From Adiantum capillus-veneris (taxonomy: Eukaryota; Streptophyta; Polypodiopsida; Polypodiales; Pteridaceae): a DNA stretch of 64,000 nucleotides. The notes under the pieces are model-generated. The model saw only the letters and a program-made list of their open reading frames with translations. It ran no database searches and was not told the DNA's origin. Numbering within the stretch: position 1 is the stretch's first letter; each line of letters opens with the position of its first letter. The stretch spans positions 64,050,933 to 64,114,932 of the forward strand of contig CM043965.1 of assembly GCA_014529385.2 (NCBI GenBank), in the 5' to 3' direction. Positions 33,327 to 43,923 of this stretch are shown piece after piece. Position numbers and translations under genes: made by a program.

Positions 33327-34103
33327 ATGATACTGATCGCAGACCATAGACGGATTAGGCCATCCCAAGTAGCAAAGTGCATGCCGAAGAAGTATAGCAG
33401 ATCAGGGGATCCATATGCCCATGTATCGCTCTCCAAGCAAGTCTTAAGAGCAGAACAGATCACTGATTTCCATACTCAATATGAGGGATTCGGGCTGACC
33501 TTGGAAGGGACGGCCTTAACATGGTTTCAAACTTTGAACCCTGAAACTTGTCCGAATATTGAACATGTATTGCGCGAGTTCGCTGAAGAATTCTCAAAAC
33601 GGGGTATAAAGCATAATACTGTATCACAGATATATGCTTTTAAACAAAGGGAGAATGAAAAAGTAAAGGAAGCAACCTTGATATTCAAGCAATACATTGA
33701 GAGGTGCCCAAGGAGGGAATTACCACAGGATGAGAGATTGTTTGTGCTCTTCATTGAAGGACTTAGGAATGAAACCTTGAAAAAGGAACTTCACTTGAAG
33801 GCCTATAGCACATTTCAACAGGTTACAAGGGAAGCGTTATATCTCGTTGATAGCTGCAAAGCATATGGGGAAGTGTCAGAGGATACTGATTTAGTAACCA
33901 GTGGCTCTTCATCGATCAAAAGCAAACCCTCTACCAAGAAATATGCTCAGGTATCCTTGATGCCAACAGCTGACCAAATGATAGAGGAGGTAACGAAGAG
34001 AATGCGGCAGCATATGAGATCAAATCTGGTGATGAGACAGTCTCAGACGAGGAAGTGTGACATATGTGGGGGGGATCACCAGACACCGTGGTGCACACAA
34101 TAG
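33327..34103 (+). pseudogene. Element 2 gag capsid
   Basis: 259-codon frame with the retrotransposon gag signature: RRIRPSQVAKCMPKKYS, FHTQYEGFGLTLEGTALTWF, FAEEFSKRGIKHNTVSQIYA and DERLFVLFIEGLRNETLKKE. It ends with a small knuckle C-D-I-C-G-G-D-H-Q-T-P-W-C (CX2CX3HX4C), stopped by a TAG after CTQ. It would form the particle shell. A frameshift separates it from the nucleocapsid frame. Confidence 0.88.
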
Positions 34104-34174
34104 CCAAAAGCACCGGTTGCGATGGACGAGTGCTGAAATGGTGCACCATAGAGAAATAATGGACAAATCATGGC

Positions 34175-35608
34175 ATGGAAGAGTGTTTTTATAACAAAAA
34201 CTACGTGATGGAAAGACCATATGGACCTCCAGCAGGACCATCCCAGCTACCTCCTCCAAGATATCAAGTTGGACCAAATATGAATCTGGTAGCAGGAGCA
34301 GACAGACCTCAACCTGTGTTGGGTCAACAACCTCCATTACCACAGGAAAATAGAGCCATGATTAGGTATGCTCAACCTTGCGAAGCATCACCAGGAACGA
34401 ATAGTACACTTCAAGTTTCTTATTATGAGGAACCAAATGAGCCTTATGCAACAGAACCTGAATCACAAATGTACGCAGACGAAGCCTATCAATTGTGGGA
34501 AAATAGCGAGGGTATGGCACCACCAACGTATGTAGCACAACCTTCGAGAGATCAATATTTGGTGGACAAAAAAACGCTAATGTTCATTGCGAACCAGAAT
34601 TACAAACCAAGAGGACATCCTAATAGGGCAAAACAACCTATGGGACCACCTCCTCAAAATAAACCACCAATTGGAGAGTGCTATAACTGTGGAAGTACAG
34701 ATCATTGGGAGCGTAACTGCCCTTTCAAAGGCAAAAGAGTGAAAATTTTTGGGTTTTGTGATAGATGTGGTGTGAATCACATATTGCCAGATTGCCCAAA
34801 GAATCCGGACAACAAGGGAAAAGAAACTATGAATATTGTGGGGGTGATACCAAGTGTAAGCAGCGGATCAGAAACCGATCCCATGATCGAAATCAATGCG
34901 ATAACCAGAGCCCAAGCCAAGGACTTAGAGAAAAACAAGCCCTTGGAGGAAAAGGTCGAGTTGCGGATACCCACAGAAAATAAGAGTTTATCCGTGAAAA
35001 CCCAGCGAAAATCTTGGAAGTCGAAACGAGACAGGATGAAAACAAGAAGGTTGAAAACCCAAATTGCCATGCGAAATGAATTACATGAAACGAAGGAGCA
35101 ACTGAAACAATAGAGAGAGAGTAAAACTGCTAAGGGTAACAACAAGCCGAGGAAAGCGTCCTCAGGGGGATCAGTCTTGGTTGAGAAAGTACTAGAGCCT
35201 TTAGATGCTCTATTACAAGCGTACGAATCAAGGCTAAAAACAAACCAAACCACCCTAGAGCAAAGAAGGTTAACTTATCCTCAACCAGAAGTGGAAACGA
35301 AGCGTTTGGAAATGTGTAAACACCTCATTGAAACAGCCTAGGCATTGATGGAACCTAAGGTGGTTAGAACCCCAGAACAAGAAGTGTTGATTCACAAAGA
35401 GCAAGAAAAACTAAAAATTGATGAACCAAAACAAGTAAATGGATCCAGGCCTGAAACGATATTGTCGTTGGATCACCGAGTGGTGCCGAACACCATTGAT
35501 GACGCTAAGTCAATGACGATAATGCCAATTCCAGAAGTTAAAGAACAATGGCCACAACACTTATGGGAAACCATTAGAAACAGAAAGAACAGAAGCTCGA
35601 CGTTATAG
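34175..35608 (+). pseudogene. Element 2 nucleocapsid and gag-protease connector
   Basis: One frame with two in-frame TAG codons (35,111 and about 35,339). It starts HGMEECFYN, then a Pro/Gln-rich linker (PQPVLGQQPPLPQ), a clean CCHC knuckle CYNCGSTDHWERNC, and a second, CDRCGVNHILPDC (CX2CX3HX4C). Then ITRAQAKDLEKNKPLEEKVE, a basic run (KSWKSKRDRMKTRRLKTQ), GGSVLVEKVLEPLDALLQAY and YPQPEVETKRLEMCKHLIET. With the capsid-terminal knuckle there are three zinc-binding motifs. It binds element RNA; the charged connector is conserved in all three relatives. Confidence 0.85.
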
Positions 35609-36374
35609 TCTGCTCCAATTATTTGAGATTAACCTGGATAACGGATTTTATCCAGCCGATATACAATCGCTGTATGGGGATGCGGGAACGAAGGTTTCGA
35701 TGGAAAGCAAAGCTCAATCCTTGAAAACCCTGCCTTCATTTATAGGTGAACATGAGGCACAATCGGAGATAAGGTTAGTTCCATCCCAGATGAGAACTAT
35801 TTCACAAATGGTTGACTCAAAAAGTCTTCAAGAGATGCTGTTGACACCTATAATATGCACAATCACGTTGTCAGAACTCTTGAGAGTCAGACCACGCTTA
35901 TGGGAAGACATGGGGAAACATTTGGAGCACAAAGGAATAAAGATTCCTCTTCAAAAAAACCCTATGGGAGAAGAAAACAAATGGGAAGATCAACCCAAAG
36001 CTCAACCAGTGCCCATAAACAAGGTCGGAGATTACTGTGAAGGCAAGGAGGGTAATACAACCTTACCTATTGAATATCAGGATATAAAAACGATAGCTAT
36101 CCTAGATAGTGGAGCGGAGGTGACGATTGCTACAAAGCAAATCTGGGAGAAATGGGGCCGTCCAGCTCTCAGAAAAACGAGAATGAAACTGCAACTCGCA
36201 GATGGGTATGTAGAGAGACCATTGGGAATCCTGGACCAAATAGTTGTAACTTCATGTGGAATTAACTATGAGCACACCTTTGTTGTGGTGGATTTCGCGA
36301 AAACGAACAACTTCAACATTATTGTGAGGCAACCTTTTATGCGTCAACTCAAAATGATACAAGATTGGGGGTAA
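35609..36374 (+). pseudogene. Element 2 first retropepsin
   Basis: 35,609-35,699 reads as a short decayed junction with SLYGDAG. The frame at 35,700-36,374 has LKTLPSFIGEHEAQ, ELLRVRPRLWEDMGKHLEHK, then the active site I-L-D-S-G-A-E-V at about 36,105-36,113, TKQIWEKWGRPAL, LQLADGYVERPLG, SCGINYEHTFVVVDF and a degraded hairpin IIVRQPFMRQL (element 1 has ILGRPFM). Catalytic Asp present. It processes gag-pol. It stops at 36,374 where the others read on. Confidence 0.85.
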
Positions 36375-37518
36375 CCAAATTTACCTAAGGCACGAAGAGC
36401 TAATAACAAAAATCAACATGAAGGATCACAGCTATAGAGACGTTGCAAAAACACCAGTGCAAGAATTTAATTCAACCACTGTAATGAAAAAGAAACACAT
36501 GCATGGATGCAAACGAAAGCGCATGTCTGGATGTGTGGAGCATCTGATTGTGGAGACATAATCAAAGAGGAATGCGTATTGGAAATATCCGTAGAAGACA
36601 AGGCTTATCTCCCAGAACCTTTCCCTGAACATTGTCAAATATTGTCAACCTTGGACGTATGTGTTAACGAATGCACGTCTACAAAATTTTGTGACGAAGA
36701 AGGATACGACCTAGTAATGTTACAAATGGCGAGCGTCATCCTTGAGTCAGGATCGGAGAGCGAGGAACAAGAAGAACCACCACATGAGACCGAGGGTAAA
36801 AGAATAATTGATGAGATATCTGTAGTGAATGATAGGAATCGAACAGAGGAGGAATTCACGGATTCACTAAGCGGCGACCTTCCATCACTGGATGATGAAA
36901 TCCAAATGATAGAGGCTGATGATGAAAGATCAAGTGGATCAGAGACCAATAGGAAATACAGGTCAAGACAGGACAGGTTTTACGAGTTTCCTAATCAAAA
37001 ACCTAGTCGACAAGAGCGGTATAAATCCAAGAGAACAAGAAAATCAAGGGCAAACAAGCATAATCCGATGCCTCTTGTCAATGACAGAATGGGATATCTA
37101 AAGCTTGTCAAAGCTGATGATTGTGTAAAAGACGAGGTCACTGGCTGGTTTATCAAAACTAAACCATGGAAAAACAACAAGAAGAATAAGCACGAAAAGC
37201 AAACGACTAAATCGCATAAAGGGGGGGAAAACAGGGTCTGGAATGACCAAAACAGAGAGAAAAACGAAGTACAATAAGCTCAAGCGAACCCTCGGAGACA
37301 TATGGACTACTGAAATGGAAACAAATGAGGACACGAATTTTGACAAGATGGATGCATCATCCCATTATAATAAGTATACCATACAAGATAGGAAAATCAT
37401 AGTGCAACAACCAATGAGGGAATTGAAGGAACCGGGTACATCGTACGACAGTCCTGAGAAAGCCAAACTTGCATATATTGCCACGGATCTTACTGAAGAA
37501 GAGAAAAGCTTTTGGTAG
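36375..37518 (+). pseudogene. Element 2 protease-RT linker
   Basis: The frame at 36,507-37,277 has VWMCGASDCGD, KEECVLEI, PEPFPEH and KFCDEEGYDL, then an acidic stretch (DDEIQMIEADDERSSGSE), a basic one (KPSRQERYKSKRTRKSRANK) and LVKADDCVKDEVTGWF. The frame at 37,243-37,518 continues into the RT lead-in (MRELKEPGTSYDSPE, YIATDLTEEEK). Function unknown. Cys-rich and charged blocks are conserved with M and element 1. Confidence 0.65.
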
Positions 37519-39125
37519 CTACTCTTAAACAGTGTAGATATGTGTTTGCTTGGTCATACAAAGATCTTAAGGGGGTGGATCCAAGTATCTGTCAACACAC
37601 AATACCCCTTAAGAATGACGCCAAACCAAGCAGACAACGTCCCTATATTTACAATGAAACGTTTTCAAAAAAGATCAAGGAGGAGATAGATAAACTTAAA
37701 GAGGTAGAGTTTGTTTATGAAATTGAGCACGCCGATTGGGGTTCACCGATTGTGGTGGTCCCAAAGAAAAATGGAAAGTTAAGAGTGTGTCTCAATCTCA
37801 AGAAAGTAAACGCTGCTACAATTCGGGACAACTATCCCCTACCCATTACTGATCATGTAATAGAAAGAGTGGCAAGTAAAGAGGCTTATAGTTTCTTAGA
37901 TGGCCTTTTGGGTTACAACCAACTCGCAATAAAGCCAGAGGATCAGCACAAAATGTCTTTCGCAACTAAATGGGGTATTTTTGCATTCCGGGTAATGGCT
38001 TTTGGCTTAACAAATGCACCAGCCACATTTCAGAGGCTGATGGGTCATGCTTTTAAAGAATATCTAAGACAATTCTTAGAAATTTACATGGATGACTTGT
38101 GCGTTCACTCTCTTGTAAGATTGGAGCACATAGACCACTGGACCAAGGTGTTCGAAAAATGCAGACTGTATCGGATTTGCCTGAATCCAGATAAATGTGT
38201 CTTCATGGTAAGACATGGCAAAATATTGGGACATATAGTGTACAAAAACAGTATTTCGACACACATGGATAAGATCAGCGTCATTGTTGATCTATCATGA
38301 CCAGTAAAGGTAAAGGAGGTACATGCATTTATGGGCCATTGTGGATATTATCACAGATTTATCTACTCATACACTATAATTGCAAAACCACTTTACGCGC
38401 TGATAACTAAATTTGAGTGGACAGATGAGTGCGAGAAAGCTTTTCAAACTTTGAAGCAAAGGTTAATTTCCGCTCCAATTTTGAAGGCTCCGGATTGGGA
38501 AAAGATATTCCACATCCACGTAGATGCATCAGCGTATGCAATAGGATGCATATTTGCACAACCTGGAGAGAACAACATGGATTTTCCAATAAGTTACTCC
38601 AGTAGACAACTGAACAATGCAGAGAAGAATTACACAACAACTGAGAGGGAGGGTTTGGGTATGGTCTATGCAGTGAAAAATTTTAGACACTACTTACTTT
38701 CCAATAAATTTGTTTTCTTCGTTGATCACCAAGCACTGTTGTACTTAGTAAACAAACCTTGCAGTACGGAGAGGATTGTTCGATGGTTCATCATACTGCT
38801 TGAGTTTGACTTCACGGTAGTAGTCAAAAAAGGAACTAAACACCAAAGAGCGGATCATTTATCTAGAATGATGCATGGAGAAAAACCAGTAGGAGTTGAT
38901 GATGATTTTCCAGATGCATATCTTTTCAACATAGAAATGGTTCCAAGATGGAGCGAGGATGTAATTCCTTTGCTGACTATCGGGTCATTGAATGTGACAA
39001 GACAACCATCTACCATTGCAGCATCTAGATTATTGGTAATGTTGGCGGGGGCAGGCTATACAAACAGGGATCGGATCAAATCCTTAGGCTTTGTGTTGAA
39101 TCGAGTGAACGGGAATTGTACCTAA
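37512..39125 (+). pseudogene. Element 2 reverse transcriptase and RNase H (single TGA)
   Basis: One frame of 538 codons broken only by a TGA at 38,298-38,300. RT: VVPKKNGKLRVCLNLKKVNA, DNYPLPITDHVIERV, MAFGLTNAPATFQRLMGHAF, and Y-M-D-D at 38,085-38,096. RNase H: HIHVDASAYAIG, NYTTTEREGLGMVYAV, FFVDHQALLYLVNKPC and HQRADHLSR, so all four acidic positions are present. Both catalytic centres look intact. The frame continues with MVPRWSEDVIPLL before the first HHCC module. This is the best-preserved enzyme segment in the window. Confidence 0.93.
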
Positions 39126-39660
39126 ATCAAGCTCATGTACAAACAATAGGGATTCACAATGGGCATGCACAGATGTATCAAAGATTGACGAGAATGGGTG
39201 TGTATTGGCCGAAAATGCAACATAGTGTTCATATGCATATCAAATCATGCGTTAGATGCACGCTTCAAAAGCCAATACAGCACGTGACTCTATTCAGATT
39301 ATCTGTAGCACCCCGATGGAGTAACTACATTGTTGAATACCTCACCACCAGGATACTGCCTAAAGGGATGAGTAGATCACGTATCAAAACGATCATGAAA
39401 GAAGCAGAAAACTATGTACTGATTGAGGACAATCTTTACAAGAGGGGAAAAGACAATCAATTGAGAATGTGCGCGTCTGAAGAGGAATACATTCCTATCT
39501 TAGAGCAAGCACAAGGAGGATAAGCTGGTGGATATTTCTTAGCTGACAAAACGGCCAAAGCAATTCTTATTGCAGGCATATGGTGGCCTACACTATTCAT
39601 GGACGTTGAAGAGTTTGTGAAACGATGTGACGATTGCCAGAAAACAAAAATTCCTAGAGC
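39116..39660 (+). pseudogene. Element 2 tandem HHCC zinc modules
   Basis: Module 1 (39,116-39,300): GIHNGHAQMYQRLTRMGVYW then PKMQHSVHMHIKSCVRC, with two His and two Cys spaced as in a retroviral HHCC finger. Then WSNYIVEYLTTRILPKGMSR and NYVLIEDNLYKRG, the usual lead-in to such a finger, and module 2: AQGG (stop) AGGYF, IWWPTLFMDVEEFVKRCDDC. Module 2 keeps both Cys but its His positions are Gln and Tyr, so it cannot bind zinc normally. M has the same two modules. The usual Ty3 arrangement has one. Confidence 0.7.
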
Positions 39661-40430
39661 ACGAGATGATATGCCCTTGAATCCAATGATGGGGGCAAGA
39701 GCGTTTGCAAAATGGGGAATAGATTTTGTAGGACCGATAGCGCCTCTGGGATATAAAACTCACGCTCAATACATTATTGTGGCAACAGATTATCTAACAA
39801 AATGGGTGGAAGCGAAAGCAACAACCATAAATGATGCAAAAACGACAACACAGTTTTTGTATGAGAACATTTTCACCAGATATGGCTTACCAATAGAGTT
39901 AGTGAGCGATAGGGGAACTCACTTCATCAATGAAGTGATCGAATTCCTATTGGATGAATTCATGGTAATTCACAGAAAGTCAGCTCCCTATCACCCACAA
40001 AGTACGAATAATATTTTGGTAACAATTCTCACCAAAATTGTTGGCGAATCGAGAGCTGACTGGGATCAAAAGCTGCATTCAGCTTTATGGGCATATAGAG
40101 CAGCTTACAAAACATCAATTGGAACGACTCCGTTCAACATGGTTTATGGAATTCAAGCAATTTTTCCACTTGACTTCTTATCCCCATGCTTCGGGTCGCT
40201 AAACAATTAGAATGGACGGGCCATGAATTATCCAATCAGGTAGATGTCCTAGAAAAACTGGATGAAATTAGATTGAGAGCCGTTGCATCAATCTACGTGC
40301 AAAAACGAAACATGGGATCATTCTAAATGATCAACATGTTATCAGCAAGGAATTTGCTACTGGGGATTGCGTCTTAATGTATACCCTGAAACAACATTCT
40401 CGGAAACTCAAATCAAGGCAATGGACCCTA
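39599..40430 (+). pseudogene. Element 2 integrase core (catalytic Glu deleted)
   Basis: The frame at 39,599-40,210 follows the second HHCC module. The first catalytic Asp is in WGIDFVGPI, the second in LVSDRGTHFINE. Where M reads QANGQAEHTNK, element 2 reads QSTNN (39,991-40,010), so about eight residues including the catalytic Glu are missing. WAYRAAYKTSIGTTPFNMVY confirms the register. A frameshift near 40,190 leads to VAKQLEWTGHELSN and LEKLDEIRLRAVASIY. It could not catalyse strand transfer as it stands. Confidence 0.88.
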
Positions 40431-41601
40431 TGTGATTCATGACATATCATCTAGCGGTGCCATTAAACTTGCGACATTAGAGGGAGAGAAAATGCCTAAT
40501 TGGATTAGTGGTTGCAGACTAAATAAATACAACCTACCACTGACCTCAGAGATGCTTGCCAAAATACACGCTGCGAAGGAGCGCAAGAACAAAGCAAAGG
40601 AGACAAAATCTCAAGCGCAGGAGAAGGCCAAAGTCAGAATTTTAAAACAAAATAAAAACTTACAACAACAAAGACTTCCTCAACCAGCAGATACGGCTCA
40701 AATTTCTCTTTCTATAATTCAAACTAATGAGCAATGGGAAACAGGAATCGATGTTCACATCAATGTCAGACTTCCGCATGGCAGATATCAACGAGCATTG
40801 ATTGACACAGGAGCAAGAGTCAATGTGGTCAACTTCTCCACTTACAGGATGCTTACAGATGAACCCCTAGTGCAATCCACACGTGATTTACAAGCTGCAA
40901 ACGGAGCAACAATGCCAACATTGGGGATAGTAGACTTACCAATCAATATTGATGGAAATAGTTGTCCTCATCAATTTTTCGTAATGAAAGACAGAGAAAT
41001 CAGAGAATCACTATGTTTGGGAGTTCCATGGATGAGAACGTACAATGCAGTCACTGAATGGTCAGAACATGCGTTGATGTACACACACGACTCTAACACA
41101 TACATGACTCCATTCGCCAAAACAGATCACTCGTGGTCGAGTATCCCCATCGACAAAAAGCAACCGGCTCATCAGCCAAAAACACCACAAAAGGTTATTC
41201 AGAGAGTATGGATAAAGAAAAGATTGATGTCCAACAAAACAAGCAAGATATGGCTACCTAAGGACAAACTCCAGACGGAAGCAGCACCATCTGAAAGACC
41301 TTTAGCAGTTACTCCAGAGTAGAAGTGGCAACCAAAACTGGAGAAAACTAAAGATTCGGCGACAGAGCTCGAAAGGAAACCCAAAACTCAAAACAAGAAG
41401 CCTGAACCTCCAAAATGGCACTGGAAACCTGTGAAAACTAAAATCGAATCTGTAAAGATGCAACAAACCTCATACAAATGGGTTCCAAAGATAGTTGTCA
41501 TCACAACACCAACAATCAGGGAAAGAGCAATTCGACTACAAGCTCTTCTGTTCCATACACAGCTACCCTCGCCATCAAAAGGCATTGAAAACTACATTTA
41601 G
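40418..41601 (+). pseudogene. Element 2 GPY module, second retropepsin and W-x-P-K tail
   Basis: Begins with GPYVIHDISSSGAIKLATLE, the GPY/F module that ends Ty3 integrases. After a Lys/Gln linker comes a complete retropepsin-like domain: RALIDTGARVNVVNFSTYRM with D-T-G at 40,804-40,812, LQAANGATMPTLGIVDLPIN, SCPHQFFVMKD and SLCLGVPWMRTYNAVTEW. The domain is therefore 3' of integrase and distinct from protease 1. The tail has RVWIKKRL, KIWLPKDK, KWQPKLEK and KWVPKIV, with a TAG at 41,320. Role of protease 2 unknown; it may heterodimerise with protease 1 or have another substrate (inference). Confidence 0.82.
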
Positions 41602-41741
41602 TCTCCGCATCTTGCACAGCACCTTCTTACCCAACACATTGTCTCAAACATCAGAATAGGGCCACATTACAAGGCCATGCATAGACACAGATTCCAAAAC
41701 CCATGCACATGCACCCAACCTTCGTCCAGGACAACTCAGAC
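41602..41741 (+). other. Element 2 gag-pol trailer
   Basis: Short noncoding trailer sharing 'tcttgcacagca' and 'gggccacattacaaggcc' phrases with element 1 (19,908-19,980). Confidence 0.6.
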
Positions 41742-41755
41742 AAGGAAGGGGGGAG
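41742..41755 (+). other. Internal polypurine tract of element 2
   Basis: AAGGAAGGGGGGAG, identical to the terminal tract at 47,326-47,339 and followed, as there, by T. It lies 5.6 kb upstream of the 3' LTR. Confidence 0.85.
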
Positions 41756-42554
41756 TAATTGATGAATCTAGCAGCAGTCGGGGCCATTAAGGGGTCCGGA
41801 GCATTGGGATGCTTCTAGAGAAAATATATTCTTAGGGGTGAGTATAATAATTTTGGCTAATTTTTGCCAGTTAATAAGTATTTTCAATTTATTTTGTTTG
41901 ATTTTCGTTAATAAAACATCAAAATTAAAAAATATCGCTCACAAGTGTCGGAATCAAGTTCTGAAGCAAACGCCGAAGTATCAGGATAAGGTTATCAAGC
42001 ATGAAAGATATGAAGCTAATCTGAAGATGTCAAATTTCAGCCTTAATGATCATGACTACATTTCGGCAAAATCGCATCAAATGGTCATACAATGCCGGAA
42101 TGACAAGCGGTTCGACCCACAGGTGGTATGCAAATTATATCGGGATCAAAGGTGAGGAAAATCACCCCTATGTCATGAAAATATCGGGAAGCTATAGGTC
42201 AGGTAGGCCAAATTCTAGCTCATTGTTCATTTTCACATTTTGAGAGAGAAGAAGAGAGCTTCTTGACCTAGAGCGAGCTGCCACATTTCTACCCTGTACG
42301 AACGGTCGGAGCCAGCATTTCATACCAGATTTCACAAGTATGTTCCTTATCAAGTAAAGATCAAGTCTATTACACATGCAAGCACGAATCATTGCAAAAA
42401 CGGGCGAAGGGATCAAATCAAAGTCGGATCGGGTCAAATACGTCAAGAGCCCTTAGAGGCATCCAAACAAAACTTTTTCCAAGCACAGAACACATCAATG
42501 TGCTCCCCACAAGGTCAGGAACAAAGCCATATGATCAAATCACAGTTTGGTGGT

Positions 42555-43727
42555 GGTACACCGATCGCGATCGGTGTACCTCACTGAAAAAATTTGGGAT
42601 AGAATATGCAAAAAACCTCCCCTCAGCCTCGCCTACAATCTGCAGGTGTCAAAATTAATTTTGGCCTCTGTGGTACGATCGCGATCGATGCCCCCAGATG
42701 CAGGTTTTGCAACTTTTGATTTGGCCCAGGCTTGGAACTCAATTAAAAATACACTCTCTTGAATTTTCAAGGAAAATGCACAAATTTTGCTCATGGAATG
42801 GGCCTAATTTGTCAAACACAACCGAAACGGGAAAATTTGACCTACAACTACCAAAATCCGGTTAAAAATAATGATGGATGGTTTGAAGGGCATACCTGTC
42901 CGACTAAGAGTCAGACTAGTTGTAGAAAACCTCGAATGGATCTCAGAATCTCCTACAAGTACATATATAATCATTTTAGTCTCGGACCACACAAAGGGAG
43001 AATTGGGGCCGAACCAATGCCAAAGACCAAAATGTGACTTAAAGATGCTCAAATATCACATGGATATCCAAGGAATGCCTGAAAAATGCACAAGTCTAGA
43101 AAATCTCCCAAGACGGGGTATAAAGTGCATGATCAAGTCAAAATCAGTCAATGGAGTAGGCTGATGGTAGCAGCCTACTCCATTGTGCTGATGGTAGCAG
43201 CACATCATGGAAGTAGTGGAAGCTCTAAAACTAACTTCAACTAACTCCAGGCTCCAACCAAATTTCATCAGGAAAACCCAATATGGTTAGACTTAGTAAA
43301 ATAAGGTCAAACAGTGGAAAATTGCTCTAATTTGTTCATTTTAAGTCCAAACTTGGAAATAAATCATCAGTGGGCTAAGCAGGCATAGGGGTCCATGACC
43401 ATATAGTTTTCACCAAAAAAAAGCTCAGGTACTATGATCGCGATCGGTGTACCTCAGCATCAGATTTTGACCAAAACCTAACAGATCCCTTGTATACATC
43501 TTGTTCAAGTCACCAACCAAGTTTCAAGCCATTTGGACATCAAAAACTCATGAAAAGACAAAGTCTAGTCCAAAACTCCCTTGTAACCCAAAATTGGGAC
43601 CTACAAACTCAAAAGTGGTTCAAATGAAACACAAAGTGGACCAAAATGACCCTCTAACTATCAGCAACCCACTCATGTGATCAAAACTAATTTTGGCCTT
43701 TGTACTACGATCACGATCGGTGTACCT
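42555..43727. repeat. Palindrome array, CGATCGCGATCG type, in leader 2 of element 2
   Basis: Copies at 42,555-42,580, 42,672-42,695, 43,427-43,454 and 43,702-43,727. The first is a perfect 26-bp palindrome (core ACCGATCGCGATCGGT flanked by GGTAC and GTACC). Spacings are 117, 755 and 275 bp. The motif is the one in leader 1. Confidence 0.93.
43150..43203 (+). repeat. Tandem hairpins with identical loop
   Basis: Hairpin 1: a 14-bp perfect stem AATGGAGTAGGCTG / CAGCCTACTCCATT with loop ATGGTAG (43,150-43,184). Hairpin 2 follows directly: stem GTGCTG / CAGCAC with the same loop ATGGTAG (43,185-43,203). Confidence 0.9.
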
Positions 43728-43923
43728 TAGGTCCAGAATTGGCTCAGATTTTAATCAGTCATAGCTCTAGTCTTCCTAGTCCCACTGGTGAAATATGGAC
43801 AAGAATGGATGAAATTTGTTCAAGTTATGATCAGTTTTAACTTTTGAACTATCTTTTCTAAAACCTAAATGCGATTGATTGCAAAAGGAAAATCCTGACA
43901 GCTTGTGATTCTCCTGACACAGA

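Larger units (their letters stand above)
41756..43923 (+). other. Element 2 leader 2 (T-rich segment plus palindromes)
   Basis: 2.2 kb without a credible gene. 41,850-41,935 is T/A-rich; about 42,190-42,270 resembles part of M's second leader; then palindromic sites at 42,555-43,727 and a tandem hairpin at 43,150-43,203. ORFs at 41,838-43,268 overlap on both strands without conserved motifs and are dismissed. Confidence 0.7.

Noticed and set aside
41838-43268. Several 60-105 codon ORFs on both strands in leader 2
   Set aside because: They overlap each other, span palindromes and show no motif shared with the M leader.
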